From assembly GCA_903832325.1 (NCBI GenBank), contig CAILBC010000030.1, forward strand, positions 1 through 64,000: a stretch of 64,000 nt of DNA, read 5' to 3'. The position numbers and the translations under genes were made by a program. Every line of letters begins with the position of its first letter. Position 1 is the first letter of the stretch. The notes under the pieces were generated by a model. The model ran no database searches. It saw only the letters and a program-made list of their open reading frames with translations, and had not been told where the DNA came from. The DNA is from an uncultured Sphingomonadales bacterium. Its GTDB lineage: Bacteria > Pseudomonadota > Alphaproteobacteria > Sphingomonadales > Sphingomonadaceae. Shown piece by piece: positions 7,397-16,688 of the stretch.

Positions 7397-9229
7397 ATGC
7401 CGATGCGCAAGGGTATCAAGGGGCAAGCTGGCGCGACCAGACAGCACCTGATCACACGGCACCTGATCACACGGCACCTGACCAGACAGCACCTGGCCAC
7501 CATGGCGCTGTTGCTGGGTACCGCTGCGCTGCCGGCCGCGGCGGCTGCCAGGGAAGCGGTCGATCTGATCCTCCACGATGGCCAGGTGCTTACTGTCGAT
7601 GCCGCGTTTTCGACGCGCAGCGCAGTGGCGGTCCGCGCCGGGCGGATCGTTGCCACCGGTGGCGAGGACCTGCTCGAAAAATACAGCGCGGCGCAAGTGA
7701 TCGACCTGAAGGGCCGCACGCTGATGCCCGGGTTCATCGACACGCACGTTCACCCCATTCCGATCGGGCCGAGCGACGTGAACCCGCTGGTGGCGCATTC
7801 GATTGTCGAAATCCAGGACATGGTGCGCAAAAAGGCTGCCGAACTGGGGCCGGGCAAATGGATCACCGGCTATGGCTGGCAAGAGGCTGCGCTTGCGGAA
7901 AAGCGCAACCTCACGCGCGCCGATCTTGATGCCGCCGCGCCAGACAATCCGGTGCTGCTGGTGCGCGCCGGGGCGCATTCGGCCACGGCCAATTCGCTCG
8001 CGTTGAAAATTGCCGGGGTCACGCGCGACACGCCCGACCCGAAGGGCGGGCTGATCGAACACGATGCCATGGGCGAACCGGGCGGCGTGATCCGCGAACG
8101 GCAGGATATTGTCGCACGATTTATCCCGCCGCCGACCTGGGCCGAAATGAAGGCGCCGATGATCCGCACGCTGAAGGGTTTTCTGGCGCTCGGCATCACC
8201 AGCTTTCACGATGCCAGCGGGCGGATCGATGACGAACCGGCGGGCGCCGGCGGCATTGCCCCCGCCACGCCCGGCGCCGAAGTTGCCAGCGGCGACATGA
8301 CTTTTGCCCGCGCCCGCGCGCTCTATGCCGAAATGGGCGCCGATCTGCCGCGCGTGACGATGTACATTTCCTATCCCGGGGCCGAACGGCTGAAGGCCTT
8401 TCCCCACCACACCGGCTATGGCGATGATCGGGTGCGGCTGGGCGCGATCGGCGAAAATCTGGTCGACGGCGGGTTTACCGGGCCGACTGCGTGGCTGCTG
8501 GTCGATTACAAGGGGCAGCCGGGCTTCCGCGGCAAGGGCCGCTATACCGATGCCGAATTGCAGGACATGGTCGACAATGCCAACCGGCTGGGCTGGCAAT
8601 TGGGGCTGCACTGCATCGGCGATGCGGCGATCGTGCAGACGATCAACGCCTATGCCAGATCGCTGGAAACCATTCCCGATCCCGCGCATCCCGGTGATGC
8701 CAATGGCCCCGGGGATCGCCGCTGGTTTACCGACCATTTCACGATCATGCCGCCCGATGCGACGATGGCCACCATGGCAAAGGACCACATCTGGATCGCG
8801 CAGCAGCCCAATTTCCTTTACAATCTGGAAAACCGCTATGTTGCGCTGCTCGATGATTGGCGGCTGGCGCACAACAATCCGGTCGGCACCCCGGTGCACA
8901 AATTCGGCCTGTTCATGGCCTTTGGCAGTGACAATCTGCCGGTCGGGCCGCTGGTCGGGCTCTATGCCGCGATCACGCGCAAGGGGCCCAGCGGCATTGT
9001 CCACGGCCCCGAAGAAGCGGTGACCCGGCCCGAGGCGATCCGCGCCTATACCGCCAATGGTGCGTTCCTGTCGCGCGAAGAGCATGACAAGGGCACGATC
9101 GAGGCGGGCAAGCTGGCCGACATGATCGTGCTGCCGTTCGATCCGTTGACCGCCGCGCCCGAAACCTTCCTCAATAGCCATGTCGACATGACCTTTGTGG
9201 GCGGCAGGCTGGTCTATTCAAACTCCTGA
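7397..9229 (+). CDS. Exported amidohydrolase family 3 protein (YtcJ-like)
   Basis: The product has 610 residues. ATG 7397 is chosen because AAGGGGAGGG lies just upstream. The mature enzyme opens with 'VDLILHDGQVLTVDAAFSTRSAVAVRAGRIVATG', then the metal site 'MPGFIDTHVHPIPIGPS', 'ITSFHDASGR', 'LHCIGDAAIVQTINAY', and ends with 'GTIEAGKLADMIVLPFDPL', all as in the N-acyl-urea/amide hydrolases of amidohydrolase family 3. The hydrophobic signal core 'MALLLGTAALPAAAAAR' begins only at residue 36; before it lie four 5-residue units of the 'RHLIT' kind made by a 15-bp tandem repeat. Translation might therefore begin at ATG 7502. The M42 peptidase gene follows 17 bp later, so an operon is likely. Confidence 0.88.
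   Translation: MPMRKGIKGQAGATRQHLITRHLITRHLTRQHLATMALLLGTAALPAAAAAREAVDLILHDGQVLTVDAAFSTRSAVAVRAGRIVATGGEDLLEKYSAAQVIDLKGRTLMPGFIDTHVHPIPIGPSDVNPLVAHSIVEIQDMVRKKAAELGPGKWITGYGWQEAALAEKRNLTRADLDAAAPDNPVLLVRAGAHSATANSLALKIAGVTRDTPDPKGGLIEHDAMGEPGGVIRERQDIVARFIPPPTWAEMKAPMIRTLKGFLALGITSFHDASGRIDDEPAGAGGIAPATPGAEVASGDMTFARARALYAEMGADLPRVTMYISYPGAERLKAFPHHTGYGDDRVRLGAIGENLVDGGFTGPTAWLLVDYKGQPGFRGKGRYTDAELQDMVDNANRLGWQLGLHCIGDAAIVQTINAYARSLETIPDPAHPGDANGPGDRRWFTDHFTIMPPDATMATMAKDHIWIAQQPNFLYNLENRYVALLDDWRLAHNNPVGTPVHKFGLFMAFGSDNLPVGPLVGLYAAITRKGPSGIVHGPEEAVTRPEAIRAYTANGAFLSREEHDKGTIEAGKLADMIVLPFDPLTAAPETFLNSHVDMTFVGGRLVYSNS
7444..7503 (+). repeat. 15-bp tandem repeat in the amidohydrolase N-terminus
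   Basis: GCACCTGATCACACG occurs twice exactly (7444, 7459), followed by two decayed copies (7474, 7489). The in-frame repeat adds about 20 residues ahead of the hydrophobic signal core. Confidence 0.85.
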
Positions 9230-9246
9230 TCCAAAGGGCGAACTTG

Positions 9247-10434
9247 ATGCGTACCCCACTAGCCCAGGCGCTGGCGCCACTTGCTCAGGCGCTGTCCCCA
9301 CTCGTTCTGGCGCTGTCCCCACTCGCTCTGGCACTGTCAATTGCGACCCCTGCGCAGGCCGACCCGGTGACCGGCCTGCTCCACGATTTGAGCGAGGCGC
9401 CCGGGCCTTCGGGGTTTGAAGAGGCGGTGCGTGCGATCATGGTGCCGCGGATGAAGGCGGCAGCGGACGAACTGCATTACGACGGGCTGGGGTCGGTAAT
9501 CGCGCGGCAGGGCAATTCGGGCCCGCGCGTGATGGTCGATGCGCATATGGATGAACTCGGCGGGGTGCTGCGCCGTGTCACGCCCGATGGCTTTGTTTCG
9601 ATGCAGATGCTCGGCGGCTGGCTTGACCAGGCGCTGGCCGGGCAGCGCTGGGTGATCATCGGCAAAAAGGGACCGGTGCACGCGGTCAGCTCGATCCGCG
9701 ATATTCACCTGGCCCAGCCCGAAGAACGCACCAGCCTGATCAAGCGTGAGGCGGTGTTTCTGGATGTTGGCGCCAAAACCCCGGCCGAAGTGGCCGCGCT
9801 GGGCATCGCGCCGGGCGATCCGATCGTGCCCGACAGCAGCTTTGCCGAACTCAATGGCACCGGCAACTATGCGGGCAAGGCCTGGGATGATCGCGTGGGC
9901 TGCGCGGTGCTGCTGATGGCGATGGAGCGGCTGAAAGCCAGCGGCCACCCCAACCAGATCTTTTTCGTTGCTACCGTGCAGGAAGAAATCGGCCTGCGCG
10001 GCGCACGCGCGGCCAGCGCGATCGTGCATCCCGATATCGGCATCGCGATCGAAGGCGGGGTGACCGGCGATGCCGGCGGCGCCCGGCCCGAAGAATCGCA
10101 AGTGCGGCTGGGCGGCGGGCCGGGCATGTTCCTGTATGACAGCAGCGCACTGCCCAATCGCAAGCTCGTCGCGCTGATCCGCAAAGTGGCGGGGGACGAA
10201 AAAATCCCGCTCCAGGCCGATCTCGTCCAGGGCTATGGCGACGATTCGGCCGAAATGCAGACCGTGGCCGGCGGCGCGCCAACGGTGAACCTGGTGGTTC
10301 CGGCGCGCTATACCCATGTGCATACCGGGGTGATCAACCGGCATGATTTCGATGGCATGGTCGATCTGGTGGTGGCGCTGCTGAAACGGCTGGATGCGCG
10401 CACCGTGGCGGATTTGCGCGATTTCACCCCCTGA
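9247..10434 (+). CDS. Exported M42-family metallopeptidase
   Basis: The product has 395 residues. M42 enzymes are dinuclear metal aminopeptidases or deblocking enzymes. Ligand motifs are visible: 'VDAHMDELGG' (His and the catalytic Asp), 'GKAWDDRVGCAVLL' (bridging Asp), 'VQEEIGLRGA' (catalytic and binding Glu), 'AIEGGVTGD', and the final histidine region 'PARYTHVHTGVI'. Unlike most cytosolic M42 proteins it has a signal peptide; residues 4-31 are four 7-residue units (PLAQALA, PLAQALS, PLVLALS, PLALALS) made by a 21-bp DNA repeat. It lies between the amidohydrolase (17 bp) and the M16 gene (47 bp) on the same strand. This suggests periplasmic breakdown of peptides or N-blocked amino acids. 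Confidence 0.9.
   Translation: MRTPLAQALAPLAQALSPLVLALSPLALALSIATPAQADPVTGLLHDLSEAPGPSGFEEAVRAIMVPRMKAAADELHYDGLGSVIARQGNSGPRVMVDAHMDELGGVLRRVTPDGFVSMQMLGGWLDQALAGQRWVIIGKKGPVHAVSSIRDIHLAQPEERTSLIKREAVFLDVGAKTPAEVAALGIAPGDPIVPDSSFAELNGTGNYAGKAWDDRVGCAVLLMAMERLKASGHPNQIFFVATVQEEIGLRGARAASAIVHPDIGIAIEGGVTGDAGGARPEESQVRLGGGPGMFLYDSSALPNRKLVALIRKVAGDEKIPLQADLVQGYGDDSAEMQTVAGGAPTVNLVVPARYTHVHTGVINRHDFDGMVDLVVALLKRLDARTVADLRDFTP
9256..9339 (+). repeat. Four 21-bp repeats that build a signal peptide
   Basis: Units begin at 9256, 9277, 9298 and 9319 with the pattern CCACTnGnnCnGGCnCTGnC. Each unit encodes seven residues, so the hydrophobic core of the M42 signal peptide is a tandem repeat whose copy number could change without a frameshift. 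Confidence 0.9.
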
Positions 10435-10481
10435 TTGCGCGCCATCTGATTTGACCAATATGATCTGAAAGGTCTGTTTTC

Positions 10482-13322
10482 ATGGTTCTGCGCCCGTTTG
10501 GCGTCGTGATGATGGCGATTGCGGCGCTCGCTGCGGCGCCTGCGCTTGCCGGCCCCAAACCGGCCGGAGAAGCCCCGCTCAAACAGCCGGGCCGCTGGGT
10601 GCAGGATTATGTGCGCCGCGCCGCCGATCCCGATGTGCGTTTTGGCACGCTGCCCAATGGCATGCGCTATGCGATCATGCGCAACCTTACCCCCAGCGAT
10701 GGCGTCGCCATGCGGCTGCGCATCGGATCGGGATCGCTCGCCGAACGTGATGACGAACAGGGGCTGGCGCATTTTCTGGAACACATGGCATTTCGCGGCA
10801 GCGCGCATATCGCCGATGGCGAAGTGGTGCGCATGCTCGAACGCCAGGGCCTGCGGTTTGGCCCCGATACCAATGCCTTCACCGCGCAGGACCAGACCGT
10901 CTATATGTTCACGTTCCCGCGCGCGGACGCGGGTGCGCTCGATACCGGGCTGACGCTGTTTCGCGAAATCGGTGAGCGGCTGGCGCTGTCGCCCGAAGCG
11001 GTCGAGGCCGAACGCGGGGTGATCCTGTCGGAAGAACGGCTGCGCGATACGCCGCCCTATCAGGCGACAAAGGCCAATCTGAACAATGCCCTGGCTGGCA
11101 CGCGCGTGCCGCAGCGCTGGCCCATCGGGCAGGTCGCAACGATCAAGGCGGCCACCCCCGATCGGCTGCGCCGGTATTATGCCGCCAATTATCGGCCCGA
11201 CAATGCCACCGTGGTGATTGTCGGCGCGATCGACCCGGCCAAAGTCGAGGTGGAACTGAAAGCGCGCTTTGCCGACTGGAAACCCGCCGCGCCGGCCGAT
11301 CACATCGACCCCGGCACGCCGCAACCGGCGCAACCGGCGGCCGAATTCATCGCCCCCGGCGCGCCCGATACGCTAAGCCTGTCGTGGCAGCGCCCGCCCG
11401 ATCCGCGCGCCGAAACATTGGCCTATGATCGGGAAAAGCTGGCCGAACTGGTTGCCGTCACCATTGTCAACAACCGCCTGGCCGATCGCGCGGCGCAGCC
11501 GGGCAGCCCCTATCTGGTGGCGCAGGGTCAGGCTTTGCCATCGCTGTTTGGCGTGGCCGCGCTGACATTCCTGCAGATTTCCGCCGCGCCCGAAAAATGG
11601 CAGGATGCGCTTGCCGCAGTGATCGAGGAACAGCGCCGGCTGGTCACCGGGGCCAGCGGCGATACCGATCTGAAACGCGCAACGACCCAGCTGATCACCA
11701 TGCTGGAAGCCGCCGCCGCCAATGCCGGCACGCGCAAGGACGGCGATATTGCCGATGCGCTGGTATCAACTGTCAACGATGATCAGCTCTATACCAGCCC
11801 GGCGCAGGATCTGGCGATTGCCCGGCCGATTCTGGCTGCGCTCTCACCGGCGGATATCGGCGCGGCGCTGGGCCGGGTGTTTGCCGGATCGGGCCCGGTG
11901 CTGTTTCGCGCGGCGCAGGCCGGCCCGGTGGGCGCGCCCGCGCTGCAGGCGGCACTGGCGCGCGATCTGCAGGCACCGCTCACCGCGCGCACCGCCGATG
12001 CGGCGGTGATCTGGCCCTATACCGGCTTTGGCACGCCGGGCGCGGTGGTGCAGCGTGTCGAAGATGCCGCGCTGGGCACGACCACGGTGCGTTTTGCCAA
12101 TGGCAGCCGCCTGATGGTAAAGCCGACCGCGTTTGAAAAAGACCATATCAGCGTGCGCGTGGCGCTGGGCAATGGCCGCGCCGGGGCCGATCCTGCGCTG
12201 GTCCATGCGCTGTGGGCCACGGCCCTGGTGCCACTGGGCGGCACCGGGCGGCTGGCGGCAGGCGATATCCAGCGCTGGGCCCAGGCCGACGGGCGCACGA
12301 TCGCCGTGGAAATGAGGCCCGATCCGCTGTTTTTCACGCTCAGCGGCCAGACTCGTCCGGCCGATTTCACCAGCGAAATGCAATTGCTGGCGGCACAGGC
12401 GCGCGATCCCGGGTTTCGCCCCGAACTGTCGGACAAGCTGACCGCGGTGGGCCCGATGATTACCGGCCAGGTCGATGCCAATGCCGGCGCGGTGTTTTCG
12501 CGCGCGCTCCATGCCCTGCTTGCCGGAGGGGATACGCGCTTTGCCGATGTGCCCGCCGGCGCCGATATTGCCGCCACGCATGCGGCCGATCTGCCCGCGC
12601 TGGTGCGCCCGGCGCTGGCCGGCCCCGCCGATGTGGTGGTGGTGGGCGATATTGCGGTCGATGCCGCCATCCGCGCGATGGCGGCCACTTTTGGCGCAGG
12701 GCCGGTGCTGCCGCCGCGGGCCGAAGTGGTGCCGCATCCGGCGCTGCCCGCGCCATCGGCGGTGCCGCATGTCGCGTTTCACCAGGGGCGGGCGGATCAG
12801 GCCTATTATGGCGAATACTGGCTGCTGCCCGATTATTTTACCGATCCGCGCGGCAGCTATGCCGCGCGCGTGGCGGCGGGCGTGCTCCAGGCGCGGCTGA
12901 TTGACACGGTGCGCGAAAAACTGGGGCTGACTTATACGCCGATGACCGACACCGCCGCATCCGTCCAATTGGCCGGGCTGGGCTATCTCGGCGCGGTGCT
13001 GGAAACCCCGCCGGCCAATTTTCCGGTGTTTCGCGCGCTGCTCGATGCGCAACTGGCCGATCTGGCGGCAACGCCGGTTTCGGCCGACGAATTCGAACGC
13101 GCCCGCCGCCCGCTGATCGCCGGCCGCGCCAAGGATATGGAAGGCAACGCGTTCTGGTCGACCTGGCTGCCGATGGTGCTGCGCGATCCGCGCGTGCGCC
13201 AATCGGTGCTGGAAACGCGCGACGGGCTGTCCGCCGTCACGCCAGAGGATGTGCGCGCGCTGTTTGCACGGATTGCCGCAGACAAGACCCCGGTGACCAT
13301 GGTCGCCAAATCGCGCGAGTAG
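10482..13322 (+). CDS. Exported M16-family zinc metallopeptidase
   Basis: The product has 946 residues, the usual length of fused two-module (pitrilysin/PqqL-like) M16 proteases. After a signal peptide (1-23) comes the inverted zinc motif HxxEH as H97-F-L-E100-H101 in 'GLAHFLEHMAFRGS', followed about 75 residues later by the third ligand region 'EAERGVILSEERLRD'. The inactive C-terminal half is recognisable by 'PANFPVFRALLDAQLADLAATPV'. It should clip peptides entering the periplasm. It lies 47 bp after the M42 gene and 4 bp before the dehydrogenase gene, so it is probably co-transcribed with both. Confidence 0.92.
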   Translation: MVLRPFGVVMMAIAALAAAPALAGPKPAGEAPLKQPGRWVQDYVRRAADPDVRFGTLPNGMRYAIMRNLTPSDGVAMRLRIGSGSLAERDDEQGLAHFLEHMAFRGSAHIADGEVVRMLERQGLRFGPDTNAFTAQDQTVYMFTFPRADAGALDTGLTLFREIGERLALSPEAVEAERGVILSEERLRDTPPYQATKANLNNALAGTRVPQRWPIGQVATIKAATPDRLRRYYAANYRPDNATVVIVGAIDPAKVEVELKARFADWKPAAPADHIDPGTPQPAQPAAEFIAPGAPDTLSLSWQRPPDPRAETLAYDREKLAELVAVTIVNNRLADRAAQPGSPYLVAQGQALPSLFGVAALTFLQISAAPEKWQDALAAVIEEQRRLVTGASGDTDLKRATTQLITMLEAAAANAGTRKDGDIADALVSTVNDDQLYTSPAQDLAIARPILAALSPADIGAALGRVFAGSGPVLFRAAQAGPVGAPALQAALARDLQAPLTARTADAAVIWPYTGFGTPGAVVQRVEDAALGTTTVRFANGSRLMVKPTAFEKDHISVRVALGNGRAGADPALVHALWATALVPLGGTGRLAAGDIQRWAQADGRTIAVEMRPDPLFFTLSGQTRPADFTSEMQLLAAQARDPGFRPELSDKLTAVGPMITGQVDANAGAVFSRALHALLAGGDTRFADVPAGADIAATHAADLPALVRPALAGPADVVVVGDIAVDAAIRAMAATFGAGPVLPPRAEVVPHPALPAPSAVPHVAFHQGRADQAYYGEYWLLPDYFTDPRGSYAARVAAGVLQARLIDTVREKLGLTYTPMTDTAASVQLAGLGYLGAVLETPPANFPVFRALLDAQLADLAATPVSADEFERARRPLIAGRAKDMEGNAFWSTWLPMVLRDPRVRQSVLETRDGLSAVTPEDVRALFARIAADKTPVTMVAKSRE

Positions 13323-13326
13323 GCCC

Positions 13327-14424
13327 ATGCACGATACGATCAGGCCCCCGATCCCCGGCACGATGTCCGGTGTCGTGCTCACCGGTTTTGGCGGGTATGA
13401 CCGGCTGGTCTGGCGTGACGATCTGCCGGTGCCGATGCCCGGTGCGGGCGAAGTGCTGGTGCGTGTCGGCGCGGCGGGGCTCAACAACACCGATATCAAC
13501 ACGCGCATCGGCTGGTATTCCAAGGCGGTCGCGGCCGACACCGCCACCGGCGCCGAAACCGGCTTTGCCGATGCGCAGGACGATGGGTGGAGCGGCGCCC
13601 CGTTCACGTTTCCGCGCATCCAGGGCGCCGATGCCGCGGGGGTGATCGTGGCAACGGGCCCGGGTGTGCCCGATGCGCGGATTGGCGCGCGCGTGCTGGT
13701 GGAGCCGGTGTTTCCGGGCGCGGATGGCACCTCGCGCTATTTCGGATCGGAATGCGATGGCGGCTTTGCCCGCTATGCCGTGGTGCCTTCGGCACAGGCC
13801 CACGCGATCGATTGTGCGCTTGGCGATGCGGAACTGGCCTCGTTCCCTTGCGCCTACAGCGCGGCGCTCAACATGCTGACGCGGGCAGGGCAGGGGCCGG
13901 GCATGCGCGTGCTGGTCACCGGCGCGTCGGGCGGGGTCGGATCGGCGGCGGTGCAGCTGGCGCATGCGCGGGGCGCGCAAGTCTGGGCGCTGGCAGCGGC
14001 GGACAAGGCCACAGCCGTCATGGCGCTGGGCGCCGACCGGGTGGTGGCGCGCGATGCCGATCTGATCGCGGCGTTTGGCGAAAACAGCGCCGATGTGGTG
14101 ATCGATGTGGCCGGGGGCGCGCAGTTTGGCGCGCTGTTGCGGGTGCTGCGCCCCGGCGGCGCCTATGCCGTGGCGGGCGCGATTGCCGGGCCGATCGTGG
14201 AGCTTGATTTGCGCACGCTCTACCTCAAGGATCTGGGCCTCCATGGCTGCACCGTGCTGGGCCCGGGCGTGTTTGCCGAACTGGTCGGCCATATCGAAGC
14301 GGGCCGCATCCGCCCCTTGATCGCCGCGACCTATCGCTTGCGCGATATTGCCCGTGCGCAGGAGGATTTTCTGACCAAACGCCATGTCGGCAAGATCGTG
14401 CTGACCCACGGCGGTCCGGATTGA
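13327..14424 (+). CDS. Zinc-type alcohol dehydrogenase / quinone oxidoreductase family
   Basis: The product is a 365-residue medium-chain dehydrogenase. Its N-terminal GroES-like part is 'GAGEVLVRVGAAGLNNTDINTRIGWY', and its Rossmann nucleotide site is 'VLVTGASGGVGSAAVQLAHARGAQVWALA', with alanine-rich residues after the glycine motif rather than a clear Arg pair. The structural-zinc cysteine cluster of classical alcohol dehydrogenases is absent, which favours the zinc-independent quinone-oxidoreductase branch. It is read 4 bp after the M16 protease gene. Its relation to the proteases is unclear. Confidence 0.85.
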   Translation: MHDTIRPPIPGTMSGVVLTGFGGYDRLVWRDDLPVPMPGAGEVLVRVGAAGLNNTDINTRIGWYSKAVAADTATGAETGFADAQDDGWSGAPFTFPRIQGADAAGVIVATGPGVPDARIGARVLVEPVFPGADGTSRYFGSECDGGFARYAVVPSAQAHAIDCALGDAELASFPCAYSAALNMLTRAGQGPGMRVLVTGASGGVGSAAVQLAHARGAQVWALAAADKATAVMALGADRVVARDADLIAAFGENSADVVIDVAGGAQFGALLRVLRPGGAYAVAGAIAGPIVELDLRTLYLKDLGLHGCTVLGPGVFAELVGHIEAGRIRPLIAATYRLRDIARAQEDFLTKRHVGKIVLTHGGPD

Positions 14425-14469
14425 CCCAAACGGTGCTTGCCACACCCGTGCGCATGGCCAAGGATGCGA

Positions 14470-16455
14470 ATGGTCATAGATGCGTTGGGGCCGGAACGGG
14501 GGACTGCGGTGAACGACAACAGCGCAATCGAAAGCACCGCCACGCGGTCCATTGCCCTGCTGCGGCTGGGCATCGGGCTGGTGCAGGGGCTGGCGGCCTG
14601 GGCGCTGCTGCGGCTGGTTCCCTGGACCACGGCCTACGATTCCAACGGCAAACCGGTGGCCACCCACACCTGGGCGCAGGCGCATCCGATGCTGTTTGCG
14701 GCAATGGCCCTGGTCACTGCCTATGTGCCGCTGCTCGCGCTGGCAGAGGCCGGGCGCATGCGGGCGCGCGCGCTGGCGATCTATCTTGCGGTGGCGGTGG
14801 CGGGCCTGTCCGGGCTGGTGGTCTATGACTTGTGGCGCGATCCTTCGGGTGACGAGGTGCGCATCTGGCCGTCGTCCGGGCTGATGGCCGGGGCGGCGTT
14901 GGGGCTGTTCATTGTCAACCAGTTGCTGGAACACCGCGAACGGCGCCATCCGCTGTTTACCCACTATGCCGCGCATTTCGAAGACAGCTGGATGCGCGGG
15001 TTTCAGCTGGTGCTGTCGCTGGGCTTTACCGGGCTGTTCTGGGGCGTGCTCGAATTGGGGCGCGGCCTGTTCGATCTGATCCACCTGACCGGGTTCGGGC
15101 ACATGATCGAACACAACTGGTTCCGCTGCCCGGCGCTGGCCATGGCCTTTGCCGCCTCGGTCCATATCACCGATGTACGCCCGGCGCTGTTGCGCGGCAT
15201 GCGCAATCTGGGGCTGACGCTGCTGTCGTGGCTGCTGCCGCTGGAGGTGGCGCTGGGTTGCGCGTTCCTTGGCGCGCTGCTGTTCACCGGGCTTGCCCCG
15301 CTGTGGAGCACGCGGTTTGCCGCATCGATCCTGCTGGGGGCGGTGTGGCAGACACTGGTCCTGCTCAACGCCGCCTATAACGATGGCACGCCCGAACACC
15401 GCCCGATGCTGCCGTTGCGCTGGGCGGGCCGCGCGGCGGGGCCGATGATGCTGATCCTTGCGCTGCTCGCCGCCTATGCCATTGGCTTGCGCGTCGGCCA
15501 GCACGGCTGGACGCCGCAGCGCGTGCGATCGGTCGCGGTCGCGGTGATGGCGCTGATCTATGGTGGGGGATACACTTGGGCGGCATTTGCGCGCGGCGAC
15601 TGGATGAAACGGCTGGAGCGGGTCAATGTCGTGGCCAGCCTGGTGATCCTGGCGCTGCTGGCCGCGTTGTTCACCCCGCTGGCCGATCCGGCGCGGCTGG
15701 CGGTGAACAGCCAGGTGGCGCGGCTGCATGCAGGATCGGTGGCGCCGGACAAGTTCGATTACCAGTTCCTGCGATTTGACGCCGGCCGCTATGGCAGCGA
15801 TGCGCTGGCGCTGCTGATGCACGACGCCAATCCGCAGATCGCATCACGCGCGCGGGTCGCAAAGGGCAGCACCGCGCGCAGCTATGGCAGGGAAGACAAG
15901 CCCGACCCGGCGGTGACCGAGGCGCCCTTGTCGCATGCCACCGTCTATCCCAAGGGCGCAAAGCTGCCCGATGATTTCAACCCGGCGCATTTCGACAAGG
16001 ATGTGGGGTTCATGGCGCAATGTTTGCGCGATGGATCGCCCTGCGATGTGTTCCTCTGGCCCGGCACGGCACAGCGATCGCACTTGCTGATCGTGCGCGA
16101 AACACAGCCAGAGGGCAACGTGCGCAACGCAAATCGGGTCGCCAATATCGTGCTGTCGCCGATGGCGTCTTTGCCCGTCCTGGGCCGCGACAGCGCCGGG
16201 CATTGGGGTGTTGTCGGCCGGATCAACCATGTTGACTGCCCTGCCGCGCTGGCCGCGCTGCGCGGTGGTGACGCACAGCCCGCGCGCCCCGCGCACGATG
16301 ATCTGATCGCCGGCGGTGTCCGTCTGGAATTCCAGCCGGACGCCGGGCCCGATCCCTGCGCGGTTTCACCGCCAAAACCCGTCACCCCCACGCCGCCCGA
16401 CGCCAGCGCGCCGCCGGGCATGGGCCCCGCCTTTGGCAAGCCCGGCGGCATTTAG
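14470..16455 (+). CDS. Polytopic membrane protein, DUF4153-like
   Basis: The product is about 661 residues. About 10-12 hydrophobic helices fill residues 25-390, including 'LLRLGIGLVQGLAAWALLRLVPW' and 'LFAAMALVTAYVPLLALAEAG'. A hydrophilic C-terminal domain of about 230 residues follows, with the pair 'GSPCDVFLWPG' and 'NHVDCPAALAALRG', then a Pro-rich tail. This arrangement fits the DUF4153 family of integral membrane proteins of unknown function. ATG 14470 has AAGGA five bases upstream; GTG 14509 after GGAACGGGGG is equally plausible. It starts 45 bp after the dehydrogenase. Confidence 0.75.
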   Translation: MVIDALGPERGTAVNDNSAIESTATRSIALLRLGIGLVQGLAAWALLRLVPWTTAYDSNGKPVATHTWAQAHPMLFAAMALVTAYVPLLALAEAGRMRARALAIYLAVAVAGLSGLVVYDLWRDPSGDEVRIWPSSGLMAGAALGLFIVNQLLEHRERRHPLFTHYAAHFEDSWMRGFQLVLSLGFTGLFWGVLELGRGLFDLIHLTGFGHMIEHNWFRCPALAMAFAASVHITDVRPALLRGMRNLGLTLLSWLLPLEVALGCAFLGALLFTGLAPLWSTRFAASILLGAVWQTLVLLNAAYNDGTPEHRPMLPLRWAGRAAGPMMLILALLAAYAIGLRVGQHGWTPQRVRSVAVAVMALIYGGGYTWAAFARGDWMKRLERVNVVASLVILALLAALFTPLADPARLAVNSQVARLHAGSVAPDKFDYQFLRFDAGRYGSDALALLMHDANPQIASRARVAKGSTARSYGREDKPDPAVTEAPLSHATVYPKGAKLPDDFNPAHFDKDVGFMAQCLRDGSPCDVFLWPGTAQRSHLLIVRETQPEGNVRNANRVANIVLSPMASLPVLGRDSAGHWGVVGRINHVDCPAALAALRGGDAQPARPAHDDLIAGGVRLEFQPDAGPDPCAVSPPKPVTPTPPDASAPPGMGPAFGKPGGI

Positions 16456-16462
16456 CGCACCA

Positions 16463-16622
16463 TGATCCTCCCCGAAACGGGGAGGGGGACCAGCGAAGCT
16501 GGTGGAGGGGCCGGGCCCCGCCGCGCAACCCTGCGCTCTGCACTCCGATGCAAACAGCGCGTCCTGCGGCGATTCCCCTCTACCACCCTTTCGGGTGGTC
16601 CCCCTCCCCGTGCCGGAGAGGA
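16463..16622. repeat. Mosaic GC-rich intergenic repeat (inverted pair)
   Basis: CCCCGAAACGGGGAGGGGG followed by ACCAGCGAAGCTGGTGGAGG (16467-16508) reappears inverted and diverged as CCACCCTTTCGGGTGGTCCC and CCCCTCCCCGTGCCGG (16578-16617). This class of element is widespread between genes in sphingomonads. It fills the 233-bp gap before the M28 gene and may act as a terminator for the upstream run. Confidence 0.7.
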
Positions 16623-16688
16623 TGAAAATTGCGGTTGCCCGTTTGCCTGCGTGCGGTGATGATCGCGCGACGATTGACGGGGGTTTCC

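Noticed and set aside
7304..9181. Long minus-strand open frame opposite the amidohydrolase
   Set aside because: Antisense shadow: the plus-strand frame has clear family motifs, this one has none.
13237..15822. Very long open frame on the minus strand (861 codons)
   Set aside because: It lies opposite the M16, dehydrogenase and DUF4153-like genes, has a His/Arg/Gln-rich composition typical of antisense of high-GC genes and shows no domain.
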